This document shows positions 17,149-23,992 of a DNA stretch of 64,000 bases, piece by piece. The DNA is from Microvirga aerilata (GTDB lineage Bacteria; Pseudomonadota; Alphaproteobacteria; Rhizobiales; Beijerinckiaceae), in NCBI RefSeq assembly GCF_016743775.1, contig NZ_JAEQMY010000008.1, positions 62,001-126,000 on the forward strand, written 5' to 3'. Below the pieces are notes generated by a model. That model saw nothing but the letters and a program-made list of their open reading frames with translations. It was not told the origin of the DNA and did no database searches. Made by a program: the position numbers and the translations under genes. Each line of letters opens with the position of its first letter. Position 1 is the first letter of the stretch.

Positions 17149-19230
17149 ATGTCGGACCTGAACGCCAAGATCAATGCCCACTTCGCAGGCTTTGTGGTCC
17201 GAAAGGACCTCGTGAAGGCGGTCAAGGGCAATGCCATTGTCCCTACCTACGTGCTGGAGTACCTCCTGGGCCAGTACTGCGCGACGGACGATGAGGCCTC
17301 CATCGAGACTGGCATCGATACGGTGAAGGATATTTTGCGGAAGCACTATGTGCACCGGAACGAGGCCGGGCTGATCCAGTCCACTATCCGCGAGAGAGGC
17401 CGATACAAGGTTATCGACCGCATCAGCGTGGCTCTAAACGAAAAGACAGACGCCTATGAGGCCACGTTTGAGAACCTCTCCATCAAGCGCGTCGGGGTCG
17501 ATAGCGTTACCGTGAAAGCCAATCCCAAGCTGTTGGTAAGCGGGGTCTGGTGCATCGCCGATGTCCAATATGAACACTCAGAGGACGCGCGGGTCTCGCC
17601 CTGGCTGATTGAGGCGCTCAAGCCGATTCAGATTGCGAGCATCGATTTCGAGGGCTTCGTTGAAGCGCGGAGGGCGTTCACAACAGAGGAGTGGATCGAC
17701 GTTCTATTGCAGAGCATTGGTTTCGATCCGGCGGCATTCGGAAAGCGCAGCAAGCTCCTGCAACTGATGCGCCTGATCCCTTTCGTGGAGCGGAACTACA
17801 ACCTGATTGAACTCGGACCCAAGGGAACTGGCAAGTCGCATGTCTACTCGGAATTTTCGCCCCACGGTCAACTAATCTCCGGAGGCGAGGTCAGCGTTCC
17901 CAAGCTTTTCGTCAACAATTCCAATGGGCGGATCGGCCTGGTTGGCTTTTGGGACGTGGTTGCGTTCGACGAGTTCGCCGGACGAGAGAAATCGGCCAAC
18001 AAGGCGCTGGTCGATATCATGAAAAACTATATGGCGAATAAGACCTTTTCGCGCGGCATCACACCCATTGGCGCGGAAGCGAGCTTCGCCTTCGTGGGCA
18101 ACACGGCCCACAACGTGCCCTACATGCTGAAGAACAGTGACCTGTTCGAGGAACTCCCGCCCCAGTTCCACGACTCGGCGTTCATCGACCGGCTTCATGC
18201 CTATCTTCCGGGCTGGGAGGTTGATGTGATCCGTGCGGAAATGTTCACGACCGGATTTGGCTTTATCGTGGACTACCTCGCTGAAATCCTCCGCCACCTG
18301 CGCGGTGACGACCTATCACATCGGCATCAAGCGTTCTTCGCCGTTGGCCCGCAAATCTCGACCCGAGATCGTGACGCCATCCACAAGACAATGTCTGGTT
18401 TAATGAAGTTGCTGTTTCCCGCTGGGGGCGAAACGGAGGCGGAGGTCGAAGAACTTCTGCGGCTGGCGATGGAGAGCCGCAAGCGCGTGAAGGACCAATT
18501 GAAGCGGATCGACTCGACCTATCCGCCCGTTGACTTCCATTTCGTGTCAAAGGCGGGCCGGAAGGTTGTTGTAACGACCCTGGAGGAGGACGAATTCCCT
18601 CAGTTCTATTACCTGCATGCAGCCAGCGAGCCAAAGCTGCGCAGCCAGATCGGTGAAGAAGGCGAAGCAGCCCCGGCGGAACGTGAGGAGCAAAACTCAA
18701 AGGGAGCCAGTGCCGCCGTCGTGACCAAGCCTCCATCCTCCGAGGCCAAAGAGGGGCACTTCGTGTTTGCTGAGAACCGCAAGGGCATCACTTTCGACAA
18801 GCTTTTCGGCCCGTACCTCCGGGGTGCTACGAAGATCGTGGTCACCGACCCGTACATCCGACTCTTCTACCAGGTCCGCAATGTGATGGAGTTGGTGGAA
18901 ACCGTGATCAGGTTGAAAGCACCTGAGGAGCAGGTGGCCATGCAACTCGTCACGTTCCCTGATAGTGTAAACCCCGAGAAACAAGCGGACAATTTGAATG
19001 CCATTATGACAGCGTGTGAGGGAACAGGCGTCACCTTTACGTGGGCTTTCGACGGCACCGGCACGGGACACGCTCGTCACATCACCACCGATACAGGGTG
19101 GAAAATATCATTGGATCGAGGCTTGGACATCTTCCAACAGTACGCGATGAACGATGCCTTCAATCTCGCCAATCGCCTTCAGGAACATCGGGCTGTAAAG
19201 CAGTTCGAGGTGACATACCTGCGAGTTTAG
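17149..19230 (+). CDS. brxL: BREX ATPase BrxL with C-terminal MIT_C-like domain
   Basis: The 693-residue protein is the last BREX core component. The central AAA+ ATPase of the BrxL family is clear: Walker A GPKGTGKSH from residue 223, Walker B VVAFDEFAG with D274-E275, and the NTAHNVPYMLK / FEELPP block. BrxL proteins form MCM-like rings on DNA. The usual C-terminal Lon-type protease region is not recognisable: no GPSAG-type serine motif is present. Instead, after a linker rich in Glu/Ala/Pro (about 503-545), residues 547-693 match the MIT_C (phospholipase-D-like) fold pattern: ITFDKLFGPYL, VVTDPYIR (D567), then GWKISLDRGLDIFQQY. MIT_C is best known from eukaryotic MITD1. Whether this form is common among BrxL proteins cannot be judged here. 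Confidence 0.9.
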   Translation: MSDLNAKINAHFAGFVVRKDLVKAVKGNAIVPTYVLEYLLGQYCATDDEASIETGIDTVKDILRKHYVHRNEAGLIQSTIRERGRYKVIDRISVALNEKTDAYEATFENLSIKRVGVDSVTVKANPKLLVSGVWCIADVQYEHSEDARVSPWLIEALKPIQIASIDFEGFVEARRAFTTEEWIDVLLQSIGFDPAAFGKRSKLLQLMRLIPFVERNYNLIELGPKGTGKSHVYSEFSPHGQLISGGEVSVPKLFVNNSNGRIGLVGFWDVVAFDEFAGREKSANKALVDIMKNYMANKTFSRGITPIGAEASFAFVGNTAHNVPYMLKNSDLFEELPPQFHDSAFIDRLHAYLPGWEVDVIRAEMFTTGFGFIVDYLAEILRHLRGDDLSHRHQAFFAVGPQISTRDRDAIHKTMSGLMKLLFPAGGETEAEVEELLRLAMESRKRVKDQLKRIDSTYPPVDFHFVSKAGRKVVVTTLEEDEFPQFYYLHAASEPKLRSQIGEEGEAAPAEREEQNSKGASAAVVTKPPSSEAKEGHFVFAENRKGITFDKLFGPYLRGATKIVVTDPYIRLFYQVRNVMELVETVIRLKAPEEQVAMQLVTFPDSVNPEKQADNLNAIMTACEGTGVTFTWAFDGTGTGHARHITTDTGWKISLDRGLDIFQQYAMNDAFNLANRLQEHRAVKQFEVTYLRV

Positions 19231-19277
19231 TCTGGGGAGCGAGAGGAGCATTCTCTCATCTTCGGAGGGAAACTTTT

Positions 19278-19328
19278 ATGATCGTCGGATACTATTTTGA
19301 CGATGATAATGGCCGTGACATCAAATAG
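19278..19328 (+). CDS. Possible 16-residue microprotein downstream of brxL
   Basis: A short frame opens with ATG nine bases after a strong ribosome-binding site (GGAGG at 19264-19268) and encodes sixteen residues containing YYFDDDNGRDIK. The pattern (aromatic-aromatic-Asp-x-x-x-Gly-Arg-x-Ile) resembles the repeat unit YIYDEKGRQIA of the 29-residue protein at 21021-21110. Evidence is limited to the ribosome-binding site and this similarity. Confidence 0.3.
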   Translation: MIVGYYFDDDNGRDIK

Positions 19329-19388
19329 CAGCAGCACGATGTTTATTATGACGCTTGCCGTGTCATCATCGGAGGCTGTTATGATCAT

Positions 19389-19787
19389 ATGAAGGCTGCG
19401 ACTATCCTTCTGAGCCACCCATGGCCTTCTGAGTGGTTGCCGAACGTCGAGGGTTATGACCATCGAACGATTCAGGTTGCTCATGATCTCCTTGCTGCGG
19501 CCTGGCGGCACCAAACGAACTGCGGAGAACCAGACCTTTTCTGGCGACATAATGCGTTTTTTGCTTGGGGCTGGCCTTACCAGCCAGTAAACGGCTGGGT
19601 GTACTGGCTTCGGGAGGAAGTCGAATCCTGGAGCGAGCATCCTGAGTTAGTCAGGTTGGTAACGACCATCCTTGCTAATCAGAACAAGGAGGCTGGCTAT
19701 GAGGCAGAGGGTACGCTTGCGAGATTACTCCGCCAGCGTTTTAGCAGTGTGCCTTGGCGGACTTCAGAGAAAGAGCGAAGGGGATGA
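19389..19787 (+). CDS. Hypothetical protein
   Basis: A 132-residue soluble protein rich in Trp and His (LFWRHNAFFAWGWPYQPVNG), with no domain I recognise. GGAGG lies at 19371-19375, thirteen bases before the ATG, somewhat far. Base composition is lower in GC than BREX. It opens the downstream cargo block of small unknown genes on the plus strand. Confidence 0.5.
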   Translation: MKAATILLSHPWPSEWLPNVEGYDHRTIQVAHDLLAAAWRHQTNCGEPDLFWRHNAFFAWGWPYQPVNGWVYWLREEVESWSEHPELVRLVTTILANQNKEAGYEAEGTLARLLRQRFSSVPWRTSEKERRG

Positions 19788-19853
19788 ATGCTCTCGCCCA
19801 TACAACCTGCTATAGTATAGCCTACAATCAGTTTTCCGTATGAGGGTAGCCGC

Positions 19854-20552
19854 TTGAATAATCAACCCACCATTGATTGGACACGCATCGAGTCATTCAT
19901 TGGATATGGCAGGATGGATGCGCCAGTCGTTTTCATTGGCATGGAAGAGGGTTTAGGCTCCGACCAACACCTAGAGGAGGACCTAATCCGCCGCTCGGGA
20001 TACAAGGATATTGAGGAACTGAAAGGCGGTAACCGGAAGGGGCAGCGGACATGGAGAGCAATGTGCGATCTTATGCTCCGTCGTGAGGGTATCAACGATC
20101 TGAATTCAGATAAGCGAAACGACTACCAAGCCAAGAAACTGGGTCGTGCTCACGGCGATACACTCTTAACAGAGCTTCTGCCGTATCCGCACAACAAGGC
20201 GTCAGACTGGCTCTACACACCCTATGGCCGGTATCCTGATAGACAGCAGTATCTCAAAGCCATGCTCCCGACGCGGAAAGGAATGCTACAGGACTTGCTC
20301 CTGCAAACCCGCCGAGAAATCGTCGTGTGCTATGGGAAGGAACACTGGCCGCACTATCGGGATTTGTTCGCCCCCGAAACATCACCACGCTATCGGGAAT
20401 TGCTCAGGGGTATAAAGTGGAAGGACCAGAAGCCGTTCAGCGTAGCGCAGATGAATGAAACCCGGATCGTTCTCGCTCCTCATTTCAGCAGCAGGGCCTT
20501 CAATACAAGCGAGCAATTGAGGGGGTTAAGCAGGGCAGCGCTTTGCGTATAG
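19854..20552 (+). CDS. Uracil-DNA-glycosylase-like superfamily protein
   Basis: The 232-residue protein starts FIGYGRMDAPVVFIGMEEGLG, a pattern typical of a group of uncharacterised proteins with the uracil-DNA-glycosylase-like fold, in which a GMEEG segment replaces the water-activating motif. Further blocks are LLTELLPYPHNKASDW and IVVCYGKEHWPHYRDLF; the C-terminal LAPHFSSRAF occupies the place of the HPS-type loop of true glycosylases. Activity is not established and a nucleic-acid-binding or defence role is only inferred. The start is TTG at 19854, supported by GAGGGTAG just upstream. Confidence 0.6.
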   Translation: MNNQPTIDWTRIESFIGYGRMDAPVVFIGMEEGLGSDQHLEEDLIRRSGYKDIEELKGGNRKGQRTWRAMCDLMLRREGINDLNSDKRNDYQAKKLGRAHGDTLLTELLPYPHNKASDWLYTPYGRYPDRQQYLKAMLPTRKGMLQDLLLQTRREIVVCYGKEHWPHYRDLFAPETSPRYRELLRGIKWKDQKPFSVAQMNETRIVLAPHFSSRAFNTSEQLRGLSRAALCV

Positions 20553-20583
20553 GCGTTCGTTCTCGCGAACATGGGGGATACAT

Positions 20584-20889
20584 ATGCAATGGAATGTTGA
20601 TGGCAGCGTCTGCCCTGCATGTGGCGGGATTGGTCGTGGGTCGCCGCGCTATCCTGCTGCGTTATGCTATTCATGCGAGGCAGACCTCATCGATGAATCC
20701 GGTCGGGCCGTACAGGTGTCGAATAGCGACATGTGGAGTGGTGTCGAAATTCGCGCAAGCCAATCAACCCTGCTAAAAGACGCTCGGCTGTTTGTGAATG
20801 GAATTGAATGCCGAGCGCGGGAAGCTCGCTTCGGTGGGATAGTGGTGCAGCCATTAGTGGCATGGGGACCACGCAAACGCCGCGAGTAG
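20584..20889 (+). CDS. Small zinc-ribbon hypothetical protein
   Basis: A 101-residue protein with an N-terminal C-x2-C...C-x2-C zinc ribbon: CPACG and, about 16 residues on, CYSCEADL. The remainder is a short beta-rich segment without assignment. A purine-rich GGGGG lies seven bases before the ATG. It follows the glycosylase-like gene after 31 bases and may be cotranscribed. Confidence 0.5.
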   Translation: MQWNVDGSVCPACGGIGRGSPRYPAALCYSCEADLIDESGRAVQVSNSDMWSGVEIRASQSTLLKDARLFVNGIECRAREARFGGIVVQPLVAWGPRKRRE

Positions 20890-21020
20890 AACTTCTGGAG
20901 CCTTCACAGCGTCAGAATGGACAATTTCGCTGCTGGCCACGACACGTAATGCCGTTCAGGTATTCGATATAAAATCGTCGCCTCGGCCAGGGCACCACCA
21001 GCAAGCTTAGGAATGGAATT

Positions 21021-21110
21021 ATGGCAATCGGGAACGCCGTCCAGCGAGGACGTATGGTCTATATTTACGACGAGAAGGGTCGTCAGATCGCCTCCACCAC
21101 TGCACGGTAA
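21021..21110 (+). CDS. 29-residue protein, apparently collapsed form of a two-repeat small protein family
   Basis: The frame encodes 29 residues beginning MAIGNAVQRG, then VYIYDEKGRQIA, ending STTAR. From memory, alphaproteobacterial proteins of about 65-70 residues start the same way and contain two YDEKGRQ-type units, the second ending in STSAR-like residues. Here one unit is present, so the N-terminus of the first unit appears joined to the end of the second. Function unknown. It lies alone between the zinc-ribbon and 21155 genes. Confidence 0.5.
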   Translation: MAIGNAVQRGRMVYIYDEKGRQIASTTAR

Positions 21111-21154
21111 TCCGTCCTGTCACTCTGGCTCAAAACTCAGACTCGGAGGTGAAA

Positions 21155-21463
21155 ATGTGGCTCTGCTTCAATAACGCGTTTGTGTCCGCTGTTGCGGATA
21201 GGAATGACCCGAGCCGCTTAATGGTTCGTGCACGCCGTCGCGAGCACTTGACGAACCTTTTTGGCGACGAAGCCGACATCGTCGAAAATGCCGGATCAGA
21301 CTACAAGTACCGCGTATTCGTAGATCGGTCCGTACTGGCTGATATTACCAATAAGACCCTGATGAATCTGAAATACGATAACTTCAAAAACAGCGTGGGG
21401 GACGACACTCTCCACGATCTTTACGCCGATTTTTGGCAACTCCATTATGAGATTCAGAAATGA
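21155..21463 (+). CDS. Conserved hypothetical protein
   Basis: A 102-residue protein beginning MWLCFNNAFVSAVADR and containing LMVRARRREHL, DYKYRVFVDR and YDNFKNSVGDD with a final LHDLYADFWQ. This arrangement is familiar from a widespread uncharacterised family of phages and proteobacteria. ATG at 21155 is preferred: GGAGG at 21145-21149 is spaced correctly for it, while the in-frame GTG at 21149 would overlap that site. Confidence 0.6.
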   Translation: MWLCFNNAFVSAVADRNDPSRLMVRARRREHLTNLFGDEADIVENAGSDYKYRVFVDRSVLADITNKTLMNLKYDNFKNSVGDDTLHDLYADFWQLHYEIQK

Positions 21464-21528
21464 GTTGATCCGAGGCCATGCGTAACCTGCGGCGTGGAAA
21501 TCGGTGGTAGAGTTACAAGTCAGAGGGC

Positions 21529-22005
21529 ATGATGTTGACAGAACTGGCATTAGATTTTGCAGAACCCGCACTCCAGAACGGCAATTGGACTTTGAGAGAG
21601 CAACTTGAAGCCCTTGCCAGCTTTCTGCCGACTTTCACTGCTCCCGGCTTTAGTTTCGGGCATACGGTTGAATCGAGGAAAACAGGAGATGTGTGGAGCA
21701 TACCATACTACGCGACAGCGCCAGAGGCCGACGACTTTGTTCAGGTAGCGAACGACTATGGCTGGGTTCGCAGCTTTGACTGGGGCGAATGGGCGCACTC
21801 GAACGAGGGCAAGCTCTTTCGGACGAACCTTGGTGCCCTCGATCATGCGAGCCCCAACCAGATCGCCAAGGTCCTGACCGCTGTAATTCGGTCTGATCGA
21901 TTTTCCGAAGGAGCACTGGGGAACGCATTTGCATCTGGGATGCTGACGCGGATTGTTCGAAGGGCGAAAGCACTATTGGACGACATCGGCCCTACAACGG
22001 CGTGA
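21529..22005 (+). CDS. DUF6508 family protein
   Basis: The 158-residue protein has the order of blocks I associate with DUF6508: a helix ending LASFLPTFTAPGFSFG, then SIPYYATAPEADDFV, then YGWVRSFDWGEW, then AKVLTAVIRSDRFSEGALGNAFASG. Function is unknown. The adjacent ATG codons at 21529 and 21532 are both possible; GAGGG precedes them. It is the last plus-strand gene of the island cargo and converges on the minus-strand paralogue gene. Confidence 0.65.
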   Translation: MMLTELALDFAEPALQNGNWTLREQLEALASFLPTFTAPGFSFGHTVESRKTGDVWSIPYYATAPEADDFVQVANDYGWVRSFDWGEWAHSNEGKLFRTNLGALDHASPNQIAKVLTAVIRSDRFSEGALGNAFASGMLTRIVRRAKALLDDIGPTTA

Positions 22006-22166
22006 TGTGCTTGCCTGTCCGCTGAGTTACGTCAGAGGTGCCATAATGCGAGTTGTAGCTGAAGCGGAGTGCTGCGGAGCCGTCGATTGTTGGATCGAAT
22101 TTCTCTTCCTCTAGGAGAACTGGCCCTTTCGATCACAGCCTTGCCCTATCTTTCATTAGAATGACC

Positions 22167-23069
22167 TCAGGGTGTAGAGCCCACCCGAGCAAAACACTGA
22201 TCACCCATCGCCTTGATCTGGTATTTCGTGGGTAGATGGTCCCCATTCCACCAGATGCAGAGCCCTTGACCAGGAGTAACGCGGCGGCTGAACAGATTGG
22301 TCCATCCGATCTCCCGAGAGCTTCGCGATGCGCCCGCAACAATGCCGCCATCGGGCTGGATCAGGATCGGGATTTGCTTTGGCCGATGGGGAATATCTTG
22401 ATTGCGATACTGTGCTGATCCGAAAGTCAGTCCCTCATCAATCAAGAATCCATCAGCCCGCGTTCTTAGATCGAGTACAAGGGAGGTAGGGACCTTTGAT
22501 CTGGGATCATCCGAAGCTAGGGATAAGGTGGCTCGGCAGAAGGCTGCCGCACTATCGGCCCTAACAGAGATACCCCTTCCCCTGCGTGGGCCTTTCATGC
22601 GCCGAGGCTTGCCGATAGTTACAATGGGTTCATTTCTCCTTATCCGACCGAAAACCGTGTAAGCACCACGAAGGATATGCCAAAAGAGAGGACGTTCATC
22701 CTCATCTTCAGGGTCCAATGGGGCCTTGGATGGGAATGATGCTGACAGAAATTCATCGGGAAATCCGTAAACGTCGGCGGCTTCGATTTCCTGCTTCTTA
22801 GAGTTCCATTTGAAGAAGTAAGGAACGAACGGGTCTGCGCCTGGATACACGCCATCGAACGGGTCTATTCCTTCTGTAAGCAGCCCCTTATCTTCAGTGC
22901 TAAATGCTTCAATCAGAAATTCCGTAATCTGCCCAAACTCGTCTTCACCTGCGTAAAGCGTACCCACAGGGATATCTTCGAACTCTCTTTGGTCTTCTTC
23001 AGTACCGTAGCGCCGAAAAAACACTCCCTCGTTCTTTTCCGCTTTGAGGTTTGCCCCTAGCAACTGCAT
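22167..23069 (-). CDS. Unknown protein, paralogue of the gene at 4901-5785
   Basis: A 300-residue acidic protein with no recognised domain. It aligns along its length with the protein at 4901-5785: VFFRRYG, VGTLYAGEDEFGQI, VPYFFKWN, LSASFPSKA, ERPLFWHILRG, VPTSLVLDLRTRADGFLI, EIGWTNLFSRR and GLCIWWNGDHLPTKY. It has a short insertion (YRNQDIPHRPKQI) relative to the other copy and a divergent N-terminus before VFFRRYG. It is the only minus-strand gene of the island and the one nearest the tRNA-Gly junction. The two copies frame the BREX locus and its cargo. Confidence 0.65.
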   Translation of the reverse strand: MQLLGANLKAEKNEGVFFRRYGTEEDQREFEDIPVGTLYAGEDEFGQITEFLIEAFSTEDKGLLTEGIDPFDGVYPGADPFVPYFFKWNSKKQEIEAADVYGFPDEFLSASFPSKAPLDPEDEDERPLFWHILRGAYTVFGRIRRNEPIVTIGKPRRMKGPRRGRGISVRADSAAAFCRATLSLASDDPRSKVPTSLVLDLRTRADGFLIDEGLTFGSAQYRNQDIPHRPKQIPILIQPDGGIVAGASRSSREIGWTNLFSRRVTPGQGLCIWWNGDHLPTKYQIKAMGDQCFARVGSTP

Positions 23070-23849
23070 GGCCGCTCTTTGATTTGAGATGAGATTCGCG
23101 CGTTAGAATAGATTCATCTATGGCACTGGATCAATTCTGTCCGATGCGACAGTCCCAAGCCAATTCCTTTCTGCACAGCGCAGAGGGCCTCGGCGAGCCA
23201 CACCCTTCAGTCGGTCCCGGTTGGATTAGTCCGATCCGTTCTGTCAGATGGTTTGACAAAACGAGTTTCGCTCCTGTTCCAGAACCCGCCGATTTGTGTC
23301 TCTGAACACCTTGTTTTCTGGTCATTGCCGAGGCTGGCTGGAGCGTGGTCGCAAACATCTGTATACGGAACAGGGTCGGGGCTCGACATCGCCGTCGTTG
23401 TCTACCTTGTCATCCCCTAATGTGCCGTACTGCTCGGGAGCCTCGCCGACCTTCTTGAGCATCTTCGGAGAACGGGTCTTCGCGGACTTCTAGATCATTC
23501 CGATGATCCCGACGACGAACCGTCAGTCATAGCCACCGTCAAACATGAACAGCATGGTGTGACCTATCTGTCACACTAATACCTATCTACTACCGACATC
23601 CTCCAAGCTCGTGCTGGCCGTCTGCTATCGGCCTGCGATACTGCCGATCTAATCGAATGGCTGGTCAATCTCCCTACAGCCCTGCTGGACAAACGAAGGC
23701 TTTCCAGCCTCGAATCGGCTCAGTCCGTGTGGGGTTCTGTATGGGGTTTCTGGTCGGTTGAACCCCACATTTGCCAGTTGTTCTCGGTTCATTCTGGTTT
23801 CGGCATAGGGTCTATAAACAAGAAAACCCCTGCGTTTGCAGGGGTTTAT
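23070..23849. other. TRNA-proximal non-coding end of the island
   Basis: No convincing gene in 780 bases: open frames here lack ribosome-binding sites and protein-like composition. The stretch contains a perfect dyad GTGTGAC-N6-GTCACAC at 23557-23576 and, nearer the tRNA, TGTGGGGTT at 23728-23736 inverted as AACCCCACA at 23761-23769 with a third related TATGGGGTTT at 23740-23749. Such repeats beside a tRNA 3' end are candidates for recombinase arm sites or for the attachment region, by inference. Confidence 0.4.
23824..23847 (-). terminator. Rho-independent terminator of tRNA-Gly
   Basis: A ten-pair hairpin with arms 23824-23833 and 23838-23847 (CCCCTGC paired with GCAGGGG, extended by A/T pairs) and a four-base loop lies three bases beyond the 3' end of the minus-strand tRNA gene; on the minus strand it is followed by TTTTCTT. 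Confidence 0.75.
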
Positions 23850-23924
23850 TGGAGCGGGCGATGGGAATCGAACCCACGACATTCAGCTTGGGAAGCTGAC
23901 GTTCTACCTCTGAACTACGCCCGC
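23850..23924 (-). tRNA. tRNA-Gly (anticodon CCC)
   Basis: The minus strand folds as a complete 75-base tRNA including encoded CCA: acceptor GCGGGCG/CGCCCGC, D stem GTTC/GAAC, anticodon stem TCAGC/GCTGA with loop TTCCCAA (anticodon CCC), and T arm GTGGG/CCCAT with TTCGATT loop. The discriminator base is T. Its 3' end faces the island, the normal side for integration, so it is the probable right boundary. A duplicated 3' end marking the other boundary is not in the window. Confidence 0.93.
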
Positions 23925-23992
23925 GCGCCCTTATTCATATCCGGCCTTTCCCCGATCCCGCAAGGGGGATTGAAGAAGGGACCCCGTCAGTC

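Noticed and set aside
23557-23576. CRP-type binding site
   Set aside because: TGTGA and TCACA are present but separated by eight bases rather than six.
23131-23882. Transposase or integrase remnants read on the minus strand near the tRNA
   Set aside because: Frames there have no recognisable family motif and one runs through the tRNA gene itself.
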